The notes beneath the pieces were generated by a model that was not told the DNA's origin, ran no database searches, and saw only the letters and a program-made list of their open reading frames with translations. Position numbers and translations under genes: made by a program. A stretch of 64,000 nucleotides of DNA from Chitinophagales bacterium. GTDB lineage: Bacteria; Bacteroidota; Bacteroidia; Chitinophagales; UBA2359. This document shows positions 34,944 to 44,771 of the stretch, piece after piece (position 1 is the stretch's first letter; every line of letters begins with the position of its first letter). The stretch lies in the NCBI GenBank assembly GCA_020628375.1, contig JAHDFD010000002.1:1-64000 (forward strand), read 5' to 3'.

Positions 34944-36773
34944 ATGTCAGCAAAAGAACAAGAATTACAAGATCAACAAGGTAAAAAAGAACGTCAGAAA
35001 ATCAATTGGCAATCTTTTCTAAGCATCTACAGCTACGTTCTACCCTATAAGCTCACATTTCTTATTGGAATGGTGTTTTTGGTATTATCGACAGTAACCG
35101 CTTTATTATTTCCTGCTGTAATCGGAAGTATGCTCGATGTTTCTATGGGAGGAGGAAATTCTAAGGTAATTCAGCAGTTACAAGGAAATTTACCCAACCT
35201 TTCGGTTAACGGCGTAGCACTTATTCTAATGGGCATATTAGTGCTACAAGCTGTATTCTCTATGTTAAAGGTAATCACTTTTGCTTATGTGAGTGAAAAC
35301 ACGATGGCTGACATACGCAAAGACCTGTACTCAAAAATGCTACATTTGCCTTTAAGTTTTTATGATAAGAACAGAGTTGGTGAATTAATTAGTAGAATTA
35401 CCAATGATGTAACCCAATTACAAGATGCTCTATCCTGGACTTTAGGGGAGTTTTTCCGACAGATCGTAACATTGATCGTCGGTGGGATTTTTATATTCTG
35501 GGTTTCTCCCAAATTAAGCCTTTGGATGATCTCCACATTTCCGTTACTGATTATTGTTGCAGTATTTCTTGGTCGATTCATAAAAAGACTATCAAAGAAA
35601 ACACAAAAAGCCTTAGCAGATGCTAATGTTGTTGCAGAAGAATCATTACAGAATATACAATCGGTAAAGTCGTTTACAAACGAACAATTTGAATATAAAA
35701 GATACAGTAAAAGCATTACCGAAGTTGTAAGTTTAGCGCTAAAAACAGCAGCTTTCCGAGGTGGGTTCTTTACATTTTTTATCCTAGGGATTTTTGGTGG
35801 TGTTGTTCTGGTATTCTGGAAAGGTGCCAGCATGATCGCTGAAGGAACCCTAACCGTTGGTGAATTGACTTCTTTCATTATCTACACAATTTACATTGGT
35901 GGTTCTGTTGGTGGCATTGGAGACATTTACAGTCGAATTTTGAAAGCTGTTGGTGCCACAGATCGTGTGAGAGAAATTTTACGTGAAGAGGAAGAAGATA
36001 AGCGTACTGCAGGAACTAGTAGTCTTAGTGGTGATATTGTTTACAACAACATTCATTTCACTTATCCAACCCGTGAAGACATGCCGGTTTTAAAGGGACT
36101 CGATCTGAATATAAAAGAAGGAGAAAAAATCGCTTTTGTTGGTGCTAGTGGTGCTGGAAAATCTACGATCATTCAATTATTGATGCGTTTATATGATTGG
36201 CAGAATGGTACAATTACTATCAATGGACAATCGATAAAAGATATTCCTTTAAAACAGCTAAGAGATAATGTAGGAATTGTTCCACAGGAAGTGATTTTAT
36301 TTGGTGGTACAATTAAAGAAAATATTCTTTATGGAAACCCTGAAGCTAGTGAACAAGAGGTAACTGAGGCAGCTAAACAAGCCAATGCTTTAGAATTTAT
36401 CAATTCATTCCCTGAAGGCTTAGAAACTTTGGTTGGTGAAAGAGGTGTGAAATTATCGGGTGGACAGCGACAGCGTATCGCCATTGCCAGAGCCATATTG
36501 AAAGATCCGGCAATATTGATATTAGATGAAGCTACTTCTTCGCTAGATTCTGAATCAGAACGATTGGTACAGGATGCTTTAGATGTTCTAATGGAGGGAA
36601 GAACCAGTTTAATAATTGCTCACAGATTATCGACCATCAGAGAAGTGGACTGTATTAACGTTATCGAGAACGGCAAAGTTGTCGAAAGTGGCACACATCA
36701 TAAACTATTGGAAATTCCTAAAGGAAAATATCGTTCATTTTTGGAATTGCAAAATGAATCGGTAGGTGTTTAA
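34944..36773 (+). CDS. ABC exporter, fused permease-ATPase (MsbA-like)
   Basis: Half-transporter of 609 aa from the chosen start. The ATG at 34944 is preferred over 34911 because the upstream ten codons (PLTLSLLNRN) lack conservation-like character and this ATG starts the typical charged MSAKEQELQ lead. Six membrane helices span about residues 25-310. The nucleotide-binding domain has Walker A GASGAGKST, Q-loop IVPQEVILFGGTIKENI, signature LSGGQRQRIAIARA, Walker B ILILDEATSSLD and H-loop IIAHRLSTI. It belongs to the lipid/multidrug exporter group (MsbA-like); the substrate is not known. Confidence 0.9.
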   Translation: MSAKEQELQDQQGKKERQKINWQSFLSIYSYVLPYKLTFLIGMVFLVLSTVTALLFPAVIGSMLDVSMGGGNSKVIQQLQGNLPNLSVNGVALILMGILVLQAVFSMLKVITFAYVSENTMADIRKDLYSKMLHLPLSFYDKNRVGELISRITNDVTQLQDALSWTLGEFFRQIVTLIVGGIFIFWVSPKLSLWMISTFPLLIIVAVFLGRFIKRLSKKTQKALADANVVAEESLQNIQSVKSFTNEQFEYKRYSKSITEVVSLALKTAAFRGGFFTFFILGIFGGVVLVFWKGASMIAEGTLTVGELTSFIIYTIYIGGSVGGIGDIYSRILKAVGATDRVREILREEEEDKRTAGTSSLSGDIVYNNIHFTYPTREDMPVLKGLDLNIKEGEKIAFVGASGAGKSTIIQLLMRLYDWQNGTITINGQSIKDIPLKQLRDNVGIVPQEVILFGGTIKENILYGNPEASEQEVTEAAKQANALEFINSFPEGLETLVGERGVKLSGGQRQRIAIARAILKDPAILILDEATSSLDSESERLVQDALDVLMEGRTSLIIAHRLSTIREVDCINVIENGKVVESGTHHKLLEIPKGKYRSFLELQNESVGV

Positions 36774-36988
36774 TGCTTCTATGTTGGAAGAAATTAATCA
36801 AGAAGATACTCCTTATCCAAATCCTTATCACTCTGGATGTTTCACAGAGGCTACTTTAGTTAGGCAGTAGCCATTCTATTAACTTAACTGTGATGTCATC
36901 TAAACCGAATTTTTAATAATTTTAATTACATATTGAATTTTTTTTCCTTTCTTAGAGTTGAATATATAGAACTAAACTAAATTCAAGA

Positions 36989-37396
36989 ATGAAAAAGATA
37001 GTATTCTTACTGTTTGCTTGCTTTATGCTTGTTGGTTGTGCCGAAGAAAATCAAGCACCACCCAAAGATATTGATGAAGCTGCAGAACGTGCTAAAGATG
37101 GAATTGACAAAGTGACTGATAAATTGAGAAAGATTTTAGATAATTCTGATGGAGAAGTTGATAAGCTTAAAGAAATAGTCGATAAAATTGCTGATAAATC
37201 TAAAGATGTAAAAGAGGCAGTTAAAGAGAATAAAGGAAAGTGGAAAGAAGAGATCGACAGAATTAAAAACGATCCAAAATTCAAAGAACAAATGGAAAAC
37301 CTGAAAGAAGATGGTAGTTCCATTTTAAAAGAGTTGGAAGGCTTGGTAAAAGAAATAGCCGATGACATCAAAGAAATTGATGAGAAGAATAAGTGA
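36989..37396 (+). CDS. Small coiled-coil lipoprotein
   Basis: Lipoprotein of 135 aa: lipobox LVGC with Cys17, then almost entirely Lys/Glu/Asp-rich heptads (IDKVTDKLRKILDNSDGEVD, LKELEGLVKEIADDIKEIDE) predicted to form a long coiled coil. There is no enzyme motif. It probably forms a helical periplasmic or outer-membrane structure. A 500-bp downstream gap containing three hairpins separates it from the next gene. Confidence 0.78.
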   Translation: MKKIVFLLFACFMLVGCAEENQAPPKDIDEAAERAKDGIDKVTDKLRKILDNSDGEVDKLKEIVDKIADKSKDVKEAVKENKGKWKEEIDRIKNDPKFKEQMENLKEDGSSILKELEGLVKEIADDIKEIDEKNK

Positions 37397-37410
37397 TCGT
37401 TAGATTAAAG

Positions 37411-37492
37411 TTTAAAACGATTTTTGATAGAAACGTAGCATGGCTACGTCTGTACATTGTAAAATAATTGTATGAAAAAAAATCGTTTTAAA
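37411..37492. repeat. Long nested hairpin element
   Basis: Perfect 15-bp inverted repeat TTTAAAACGATTTTT (37411-37425) / AAAAATCGTTTTAAA (37478-37492). Inside sits a second perfect stem ACGTAGC / GCTACGT (37433-37449, 3-nt loop). It starts 14 bp after the lipoprotein stop. Could be a terminator for that gene or a MITE-like relic. Confidence 0.65.
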
Positions 37493-37667
37493 GTCTATTA
37501 TTGAATAATTAAATTTGCGATGTATAATGACATTTTTGTTCATAAAACGACTGTCAACAGATCACAAAACCTTATGGCTTACAATTATGTCGGTTTCCTT
37601 TGTAAAAAGTGGACTGATACTCTACTGACTCTTAAGATAAATCGCAATCTAATTTAAATATACTTTC

Positions 37668-37701
37668 AAACCATTCAGTCAGAAATAACTGAATGGTTTT
37701 T
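37668..37701 (+). terminator. Isolated terminator-like hairpin
   Basis: Perfect 12-bp stem AAACCATTCAGT / ACTGAATGGTTT with an 8-nt loop, followed by TT. It has no gene directly upstream on either strand (nearest plus-strand stop at 37396), so it may end an unannotated short transcript. Confidence 0.6.
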
Positions 37702-37757
37702 AATTTTCAGCTTAACTAATACAATTTAAAAAATATTTTACCGTACATATTTCAATT

Positions 37758-37838
37758 AAAAGCTCAATTAACTTCGTTGAAAATACTCGCCGTAGCTTAG
37801 GCTATGTCTGCGTTTTTCGCCTCAATAATTGAGCTTTT
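37758..37838. repeat. Long inverted-repeat element before MscS gene
   Basis: Perfect 13-bp arms AAAAGCTCAATTA / TAATTGAGCTTTT around a 55-nt centre that contains the CTCGCCGTAGC..GCTATGTCTGCG-type sequence I recall as a dispersed repeat in flavobacterial genomes. Weaker pairing extends outward (CGTACATATTT at 37742 with AAATATTTATACG at 37845). It ends 60 bp before the MscS start. Confidence 0.65.
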
Positions 37839-37898
37839 TTCTCAAAATATTTATACGAAAAATTATATTTCAAATTGTATAATTTTGAATAAAAACCT

Positions 37899-38825
37899 AT
37901 GATAGAAATAAGCAATTGGATTACCGAAATGACCGGCATATCTTCTTCGATACAACAGAAGATCTTTTCTTCTTTGATGGTCATTCTTGTTATCTGGTTA
38001 ATTCGCTTTCTTGTTTTTAAATTAGTAGCCCAGATTAAAGATGCCAAGGTCAGATATAATACCCGCAATATTCTCAGCTATGTAATTTATATTCTTGCAT
38101 TTTTAATCATAAGCAGAATCTGGTTTGAAGGAATAGGTTCATTAGCCACTTATTTCGGTTTATTATCAGCTGGCTTAGCTATTGCTTTAAAAGATCCACT
38201 TACCAACTTTGCAGGCTTTATCTTTTTAATATTCCGCCGACCTTTTCAAGTAGGCGATAGAATAGAGATCGGGGATCACAAAGGAGATGTAATAGACATA
38301 AGGATATTTCAGTTTTCAATTAATGAAATTGGTAATTGGGTAGATGGCGATCAAAGCACAGGACGCATCATTCACATTCCGAATGCCAATGTTTTTCTTA
38401 GTCCTATTGCTAATTATCACAGAGGATTCAGTTATATATGGAACGAAATACCTGTTTTGGTAACCTTCGAAAGCGATTGGGAAAAAGCATTGGAGATACT
38501 CGACAAGGTTGCCGCTGAATATGACCCGAAGGTTTCAAGTAATGCAGAAAAAAAGCTAAGAGGCAATGAAACAAAGTCTTTCTTACTCCATTATTCTAAC
38601 CTGAAACACAAAGTGTACGTAGATGTGAAAGACAGCGGTGTGATGTTAACAATTCGTCATTTATGCACACCACACAAACGCAGAGACGCACGCGAGTTTA
38701 TCTGGAAAAGAATACTCAAGGAATTTGCTAAATACAAAAACATAGACTTCGCTTATCCTACGGTTCGTCGTTATGACAATAGAATTGAAGGCAAGGAAGC
38801 TTTGGGGGATATTGGGGATGAATGA
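37899..38825 (+). CDS. MscS family mechanosensitive channel
   Basis: Membrane channel of 308 aa, distinct from the one at 4493. Helices lie at about residues 20-45, 60-80 and 85-110; the pore helix is LLSAGLAIALKDPLTNFAGF. The beta domain follows (FQVGDRIEIGDHKGDVIDIRI). It has an insertion NEIGNWVDGDQSTGRIIHIPNANVF compared with E. coli MscS and a longer C-terminal helical domain ending in a charged tail. This architecture resembles the YbiO/CmpX-like subgroup. The stop codon is embedded in a GGGTGATGA-type simple repeat. Confidence 0.9.
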   Translation: MIEISNWITEMTGISSSIQQKIFSSLMVILVIWLIRFLVFKLVAQIKDAKVRYNTRNILSYVIYILAFLIISRIWFEGIGSLATYFGLLSAGLAIALKDPLTNFAGFIFLIFRRPFQVGDRIEIGDHKGDVIDIRIFQFSINEIGNWVDGDQSTGRIIHIPNANVFLSPIANYHRGFSYIWNEIPVLVTFESDWEKALEILDKVAAEYDPKVSSNAEKKLRGNETKSFLLHYSNLKHKVYVDVKDSGVMLTIRHLCTPHKRRDAREFIWKRILKEFAKYKNIDFAYPTVRRYDNRIEGKEALGDIGDE

Positions 38826-38858
38826 TGGGTGATGAGTGATGAGTGATGGGTGATGAGT
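38823..38858. repeat. TGATGGGTGATGAG simple repeat
   Basis: Imperfect tandem of TGATGGG and TGATGAG heptamers (five units). It begins in the MscS stop codon and lies upstream of speD-speE. The same wording forms the hairpin at 1460-1493. Confidence 0.6.
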
Positions 38859-38940
38859 ACATCAACTATCAATTTTCAATTATCAATCATGAATAATAAA
38901 TGAATGAATGTGTTTATTTTTGCGCTCAAATTTTCAGAAA

Positions 38941-40194
38941 ATGAGCTCTTTAGGCAGACATATTTTAGTAGAATACTACGATTGCAATCCTGACAAAATA
39001 AACGATGTACCCCACATCGAAAAAAGTATGATCGATGCTGCAGTTAAAGCAGGAGCAACGATTATCAACTCTAACTTTCATCATTTCTCTCCTTTCGGTG
39101 TTTCAGGTGTAGTAGTTATTGAAGAAAGCCATTTAGCCATCCACACCTGGCCGGAATATGGTTATGCAGCTGTTGATATTTTTACCTGCGGAGAAAGTGT
39201 TGATCCCTGGATTGCTTATGAGTTTATGAAAAATGCCTTTGAAGCGGATAATGGTTCTGCTATAGAAACCAAGCGTGGCCAAAAGGACCTTCTGGATAAA
39301 AAAAGCTGGAAGCCTACGAATGCTATAGAACAAGCCGACACACCTAAGAATTCACGAAATATCTGGTTTACTGAAAGAGATCAGAATACCGCATTCAGTC
39401 TGCGACATAAGGGCGATCTGTTATACAAAGGTCAGTCTGATTTTCAGAAAGTTGAGGTATATGACACTTTTGCCTTTGGTCGTTTGCTTACCTTGGATGG
39501 GATGATCATGTGTACCGAAAAAGACGAGTTTGGCTATCATGAAATGATTACGCATGTTCCTACCTTATCGCATGGAAAAATGAAACGTGCTTTAGTCATT
39601 GGTGGTGGTGATGGTGGTACTGTCAGGGAATTACTACGTCATGAAAATTTTGATGAAGTAGTCATGGTCGAGATAGACGGAATGGTTGTAGATGCCAGCC
39701 GTAAATTCCTACCTTCCCTTTCAAATGCCCTCGATCATCCTAAATTGACCTTACTAATTGAAGATGGAATTAAATATGTAAAAGAAAGCCCCGCTGAAAG
39801 TTTCGATCTGGTTATTGTTGATTCTACCGATCCGATTGGCCCGGCAGAAGGCTTGTTCAGTATAGACTTTTATCAGCATGTACACAGAATACTCACGCCC
39901 AATGGTATTTCTGTTTCTCAGTGTGAATCGCCTTATTATAATGCCGAGGTGAACGAAGCCTTATTTTCTTGTTTTCATAATATTTTCGGCAAGGAAAAAG
40001 TTTGGAAATATCTGGCATTCATTCCTACCTACCCTACTGGTATGTGGAGTTTCTCTTTCAGTTCTAAAGGTAATATTCAACCTTCTGATTTTAATGCTGA
40101 ATTAGCACAGCAATTCACCCAAAAACACAATTTACAATACTATAATGCTGAAATCCACAAGGCTGCATTTGCCTTGCCGAGTTTTTGTAGGTGA
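38941..40194 (+). CDS. speDE: Fused S-adenosylmethionine decarboxylase - spermidine synthase
   Basis: Two consecutive polyamine enzymes in one chain (417 aa). The ATG at 38941 is chosen because [15 protein letters not shown] is the normal SpeD start. Residues 1-about 120 are the AdoMet decarboxylase proenzyme; self-cleavage between Glu62 and Ser63 ([15 protein letters not shown]), His68 and Cys83 (DIFTCG) match the Thermotoga enzyme numbering exactly. Residues about 135-417 are spermidine synthase: [38 protein letters not shown]-binding [14 protein letters not shown], catalytic-region [14 protein letters not shown]. After cleavage the pyruvoyl half would stay attached to the synthase, so decarboxylated AdoMet is produced beside its user. 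The fusion is unusual; separate genes are commoner. Confidence 0.95.
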   Translation: MSSLGRHILVEYYDCNPDKINDVPHIEKSMIDAAVKAGATIINSNFHHFSPFGVSGVVVIEESHLAIHTWPEYGYAAVDIFTCGESVDPWIAYEFMKNAFEADNGSAIETKRGQKDLLDKKSWKPTNAIEQADTPKNSRNIWFTERDQNTAFSLRHKGDLLYKGQSDFQKVEVYDTFAFGRLLTLDGMIMCTEKDEFGYHEMITHVPTLSHGKMKRALVIGGGDGGTVRELLRHENFDEVVMVEIDGMVVDASRKFLPSLSNALDHPKLTLLIEDGIKYVKESPAESFDLVIVDSTDPIGPAEGLFSIDFYQHVHRILTPNGISVSQCESPYYNAEVNEALFSCFHNIFGKEKVWKYLAFIPTYPTGMWSFSFSSKGNIQPSDFNAELAQQFTQKHNLQYYNAEIHKAAFALPSFCR

Positions 40195-40303
40195 AGGATT
40201 TGGTGGTTTATTGAAATCTGAAAAATTATAATATGAAAACAAAAAATCCCCAATTTCCGAAGAAAAAGGGGATTTGGCTTACCAATGAGAATAGATTTAA
40301 AGC

Positions 40304-43291
40304 TTAATCAACAATAAATGTGGCTTGCTGTAAATAGTTATTTCCCTCTAATTGTAGAAAATACAAACCACTGCTAAAATCTGATACATCAAGGGTATTA
40401 TTATTTTCACCCAGTATTCCGTTTAAGATACTTTGCTTTATTAATTTACCAGATATATCATAGATTTTCAGGTTTAGGTTTTCAGCTTGTGTTATTGTGA
40501 AATTAATATTGACATAATCAATGGCAGGGTTAGGCATTATGCTAATATCGCCATTCATACCTTCTCGATTCAATGCAATAACTACTGATTTTTCTGCCTT
40601 TCCATTTATATCCATAGCGTTTAATTGATAATAAAGAACTGCATCAATAATTTCCATATCAACATATTCGTAAGCTGTTGGTGTAGCACTGTTTCCAACA
40701 CCGTTTACCTTAGCTATTACTTCAAAGTTCACTCCATCATAAGAACGTAATATTTCAAAGTAATCATTATCGGTTTCAGTGGCTGTTGTCCAGAATAAAT
40801 GGTTACTGTTTTCTAAGGCCCTTCCATCAAAGGATAATAATTCGATGGCGGTAACAGTACAGTCAATATTACCTGCAATAGTTTTGGAACATCCAGTAAT
40901 ATTATCACTTATAAAAACTTCAAAATATTCGTCTGTCTGATAAGGACCTAATACGATTGAATTGGTAAATGTACCCATATCATCACCTGATGTATATGAA
41001 TAATCTCCAGGAGGTACAGATATTGTAACCGTATATGTATCATCATCGCAATTTATGGTCTGTTCAGGAATAAAATCAGCACAGTCAAAAGAAACAGGTG
41101 TTCCTACACAAGTACATTCGGCTGTAATAATATCATTTACAGTTGTCGCATCACCATCATCACAGCTTTCGCCTTCTTCTAGATTATCAGTTACACCTCC
41201 GTTGCCATCACAAACATCGCAACCAGTAGTATATATACAAGAACCATCGTCGTCTGTGGCATCTGGATTAAAGTTACAAGCAGTGGTATCGGTACAACCT
41301 GTTATAGCTACAATTGACGTTCCGGCACAAGTACAATCCGATTGAATTAAATCATTTTCGGTAGTTGCATCGTCATCATCACAGCTTTCTCCCTCCTCTG
41401 GATTATCTGTAATTCCACCTTCACCATCGCAAACATCACAACCTTCTGCATAGACACATGAACTATCGTCTTCAGTAGCCTCTGGATTATAGTTACAAGC
41501 GGTTTCGTCGGTACAGCCTGTTATCGCTACAATTGGTGTTCCGGCACATGTACAATCCGATTGAATTACATCATTTTCGGTAGTTGCATCGCCATCATCA
41601 CAGCTTTCGCCTTCCTCTGGATTATCTGTAATTCCACCTTCACCATCGCAAACATCACAACCTTCTGCATAGACACATGAACTATCATCTTCGGTAGCAT
41701 CCGGATCGTAGTTACAAGCAATTTCATCGGTACAGCCTACAATTTCATCTTCATCACAAACGCCATCATTATCAGCATCATTTAAACAGTTTCCATCACA
41801 ATCTAAGTTATCGGCTGTTGGGTAAGTACAAGAACCATCGTCGTCTGTTGCTGATGAATCAAAATTACAAGCCATAGCATCGGTACAGCCTACAATTTCA
41901 TCTTCATCACAAACGCCATCATTATCAGCATCGTTCAAACAGTTTCCATCGCAATCTAAGTTAGCCGCTGTTGGGTACGTACAAGAACCATCATCGTCTG
42001 TTGCTGATGAGTCGAAGTTACAAGCCATTGCATCGGTACAACCCGTTGTTTCAACTTCATCACAAATGCCATCATTGTCAGCATCGTTTAAGCAATTGCC
42101 ATCGCAATCTAAGTTAGCGGCTGTTGGGTAAGTACAAGAACCATCATCGTCTGTTGCTGATGAATCGAAATTACAAGCAGAAGCATCGGTGCAACCTGAA
42201 ACAATAACAATTGGCGTTCCTGCACAAGAACAATCTGCTTGAATTACATCATTTTCTGTTGTAGCATCGCCATCATCACAGCTTTCACCTAAGACGATAC
42301 CATTTTCACATAAGGTAATAGTTTGTACACTATACGCACAATTATTAACAACTAAGGTTATTATAAAAGTACCTGTTTGCGTGTAGGTATGTTGTGGATT
42401 TTGTTCCGTACTACTATTACCATCGCCAAAATCCCAATACCAAGTTTGTGCAGCAGTTGAAGCATCATTAAATATAATTAAATTGTTTGTACCTGCTACA
42501 TAAGTAAAGTCGGCTATGCCTTCGTTAGCTGTTTGGTCTATAATTTCAAAAGTTTCACATTGAGCGTGTGACCAATTACCCAAATCATCTTGATATCGCA
42601 TACAGATTGTATGTTCTACTCCTAAATCTAAGGTTGAATCTAAATCAACAAGGTAAGTACCATTAACAAATTCAGCAGAAGTAATATCAATAGCGGTACC
42701 TAAGCCTTGCCCTGGATCGGTATTAAAAAAATATTCTGCGGCAATAATTTCTGTTGCAACTGCTGTATTTTCTTTTTTCAAGAAAGTAAGACAATGTGCG
42801 TGTCCCCAGTTTCCTATATCATCTTTGTAACGAACACACAGTTGATGATAACCTGGTGCTAAATCTTGACAATTTACTGTCAAGGCTTCTTCTAATAAAT
42901 CTGCATTTGCAGCAGCATTTAAGTTAATTTCTGTTCCTTCTCCAATGCCTGGGTCTGAATCAAAAAAGAATTCAGCTTCGGTAATTAAAGTTGCTGAAAC
43001 GACATCTTCTTTTAGCAAAAAAGTTAAACATTGTGCGTGTCCCCAGTTTCCTAAATCATCTTTGTAACGAACACATAGTTGATGAAAACCTGGGGTCAAA
43101 TCGCTATTACAATTTACTGCCAAAGCTTCGTTTATTAAGTTTACACCACTACCAGCAGTAAGGCTTAAAGCTATGGCTGCTCCAGTACCTGGGTCCGAAT
43201 CGAAAAAGAACTCAGCATTGGTTATTTCTGTTTGTGCTATTAAGCTTATACTAAATAAGCAACACAACATACTATATATTATTTTTTTCAT
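40304..43291 (-). CDS. Repeat-rich surface protein with PKD, Cys-rich repeats and T9SS type A sorting domain
   Basis: Exported protein of 995 aa. Signal peptide 1-19. Three ~85-residue repeats (residues about 20-265; each starts AEFFFDSDPG or AEYFFNTDPG and ends near KDDLGNWGHAQCLTF). A PKD domain follows (about 270-330; TWYWDFGDGNSSTEQNPQHT). Then come Cys/Asp-rich repeats (about 330-770) of the types GCTDAMACNFDSSATDDDGS and EGCDVCDGEGGITDNPEEGE, which resemble calcium-binding thrombospondin type-3 repeats. A fibronectin-like module precedes the sorting domain (IMPNPAIDYVNINF to GLYFLQLEG...FIVD). The repeats are nearly identical at DNA level, so copy number may vary. It is in one unit with the gene at 43327, 35 bp upstream. 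Confidence 0.88.
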   Translation of the reverse strand: MKKIIYSMLCCLFSISLIAQTEITNAEFFFDSDPGTGAAIALSLTAGSGVNLINEALAVNCNSDLTPGFHQLCVRYKDDLGNWGHAQCLTFLLKEDVVSATLITEAEFFFDSDPGIGEGTEINLNAAANADLLEEALTVNCQDLAPGYHQLCVRYKDDIGNWGHAHCLTFLKKENTAVATEIIAAEYFFNTDPGQGLGTAIDITSAEFVNGTYLVDLDSTLDLGVEHTICMRYQDDLGNWSHAQCETFEIIDQTANEGIADFTYVAGTNNLIIFNDASTAAQTWYWDFGDGNSSTEQNPQHTYTQTGTFIITLVVNNCAYSVQTITLCENGIVLGESCDDGDATTENDVIQADCSCAGTPIVIVSGCTDASACNFDSSATDDDGSCTYPTAANLDCDGNCLNDADNDGICDEVETTGCTDAMACNFDSSATDDDGSCTYPTAANLDCDGNCLNDADNDGVCDEDEIVGCTDAMACNFDSSATDDDGSCTYPTADNLDCDGNCLNDADNDGVCDEDEIVGCTDEIACNYDPDATEDDSSCVYAEGCDVCDGEGGITDNPEEGESCDDGDATTENDVIQSDCTCAGTPIVAITGCTDETACNYNPEATEDDSSCVYAEGCDVCDGEGGITDNPEEGESCDDDDATTENDLIQSDCTCAGTSIVAITGCTDTTACNFNPDATDDDGSCIYTTGCDVCDGNGGVTDNLEEGESCDDGDATTVNDIITAECTCVGTPVSFDCADFIPEQTINCDDDTYTVTISVPPGDYSYTSGDDMGTFTNSIVLGPYQTDEYFEVFISDNITGCSKTIAGNIDCTVTAIELLSFDGRALENSNHLFWTTATETDNDYFEILRSYDGVNFEVIAKVNGVGNSATPTAYEYVDMEIIDAVLYYQLNAMDINGKAEKSVVIALNREGMNGDISIMPNPAIDYVNINFTITQAENLNLKIYDISGKLIKQSILNGILGENNNTLDVSDFSSGLYFLQLEGNNYLQQATFIVD

Positions 43292-43326
43292 TGAACTTAT
43301 TTTTAAATGTTAAGTAATAAGCTCAA

Positions 43327-44382
43327 TTAATCATTGACTGTAGCAGATGAATTAATTATAATTTGACAATCATCGCCAACAATAGGATTGACAATATTTA
43401 GTGAATTGAACTGAGGTACTGATGGTGCACCACCAAAGCTAATACCACCGCCAGGTAATGGATTTGCACCACCCAACATTCCTACATCGCCACCAGTAGT
43501 ACTCATACCAAAGGCTGGAGAGTCAGGGAAAAAGTTAAAGTTGAAATCAGATGTTCCATAAGGACTACCAAAGTTTAAGTAAACTGAAGCTTGTACCGCA
43601 AAATAAACATTTCCAGATGAGCTACCATTACTATTGTTTAAAGCTGAAGCATCTGTAATACTTGAACTACTTGGTGCGTAAAAGTTATTGGTAAAATTAA
43701 TATTAGAAGATGCTACATTAGAAAAAATAACACAATTACTAATATTATAATCATTTCCGTCTATCGAACTGTTGATATGACACTGGTTAACGGTATTACT
43801 TGTATTACCAAAGAACATTTGACCAAAGAGATAGCAATTTGTAATAATAACATTATTCGCTGAAGACCCATAAATATCATAAATAATCGAATGAATAATT
43901 AACCAGTCACTTGCATTTGAAAAAAAAATGCTTCCAAAAATATAGCAATCAGATATGAAAACATCTTTTGTATTGTCATAGGTAGTATAACTTGCTCCAC
44001 TAGGTGTAGTTGTATAAAAAGTATTAATACCATTAAAAATGTGTAGTCCTAAAAAGCTACTTTCGTCAGAATTTGTACCAGAAATGGCATCAATACATAA
44101 ATAAATTCTTTCTAAGCGTGTCTTAAAACCAAATAAATCTGATGTTCTAATTCCTTCGCCAATCAAGGTAAGTTTTTTACCAAGGTATAAGTCTCCGTAG
44201 CTTGTATCGCTACCAGAAATATACAAGGTATCACCATCGGCGGCTAAATCGGCAGCAGTTTGTAGGTCAGTAAACTGAGCGGGAATTAAAGGGTTGTTAC
44301 TTACGGTATGTGAAGCCGCAAAAAGGGTTGTTGTGCATAGTAAAAATGCAAAATTTGTTAAAAAATTTGTAAAGTTTTTCAT
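43327..44382 (-). CDS. Secreted parallel beta-helix protein
   Basis: Exported protein of 351 aa: signal peptide 1-23 (TTLFAAS), then a start typical of right-handed beta-helix proteins (FTDLQTAADLAADGDTLYIS, LGKKLTLIGEG) and short Asn-rich turns (NNVIITNCYLFGQMFFGNTS). It has no recognisable T9SS sorting domain; it ends with NIVNPIVGDDCQIIINSSAT. It is the first gene of a pair with the 995-aa surface protein. Element B copy 1 ends 109 bp upstream of its promoter side. Confidence 0.75.
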   Translation of the reverse strand: MKNFTNFLTNFAFLLCTTTLFAASHTVSNNPLIPAQFTDLQTAADLAADGDTLYISGSDTSYGDLYLGKKLTLIGEGIRTSDLFGFKTRLERIYLCIDAISGTNSDESSFLGLHIFNGINTFYTTTPSGASYTTYDNTKDVFISDCYIFGSIFFSNASDWLIIHSIIYDIYGSSANNVIITNCYLFGQMFFGNTSNTVNQCHINSSIDGNDYNISNCVIFSNVASSNINFTNNFYAPSSSSITDASALNNSNGSSSGNVYFAVQASVYLNFGSPYGTSDFNFNFFPDSPAFGMSTTGGDVGMLGGANPLPGGGISFGGAPSVPQFNSLNIVNPIVGDDCQIIINSSATVND

Positions 44383-44490
44383 TGTTAAAATGTTTTGAAA
44401 AATGTGTTTAATAAAAAGTTTTTTTTAATAGGATATCGACTTCGCTCAGTCTCCCAAAAGGTTATTTTATATTTTTATTTATTTCTTATT

Positions 44491-44614
44491 CACACTACTA
44501 TACATTTTCTTTGATTATTTAGAAAACGTTTGTTTACATTACAAAGAAGCTTCACTTTTCAGGCATCTGTTGGTCAGGAGACACAACGGATGTAAGTAAA
44601 TGTACAGTAGTATA
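44491..44614. repeat. Element B, copy 1: 124-bp structured inverted-repeat element
   Basis: Opens CACACTACTATACATTTTC and closes with AAATGTACAGTAGTATA, so the ends pair over about 14 bp. Centre hairpin: CATCTGTTG (44562-44570) / CAACGGATG (44584-44592) plus GTC/GAC. A second copy is at 45642-45764 with compensatory base changes in the stem. It lies in the 389-bp gap upstream of the beta-helix gene; the rest of the gap (44383-44490) contains only a CGACTTCGCTCAGTC-type dispersed motif. Confidence 0.8.
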
Positions 44615-44771
44615 TTTCTTATTTTCAAGCATGGTTTATCGTATTGAAAGTCAAGTCATTAACTCTATCATTAAAGCAAAAATATAGCTATTGAAAACAA
44701 CAATTCATCGCAATTATTTATAAGTAACTTAAGTGTATCAAACTGCAATTCTGGTTTATTATCTGGTTAAT

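Noticed and set aside
44383-44490. tRNA or riboswitch in the gap above the beta-helix gene
   Set aside because: No cloverleaf or known aptamer core found; only a CGACTTCGCTCAGTC-type dispersed motif.
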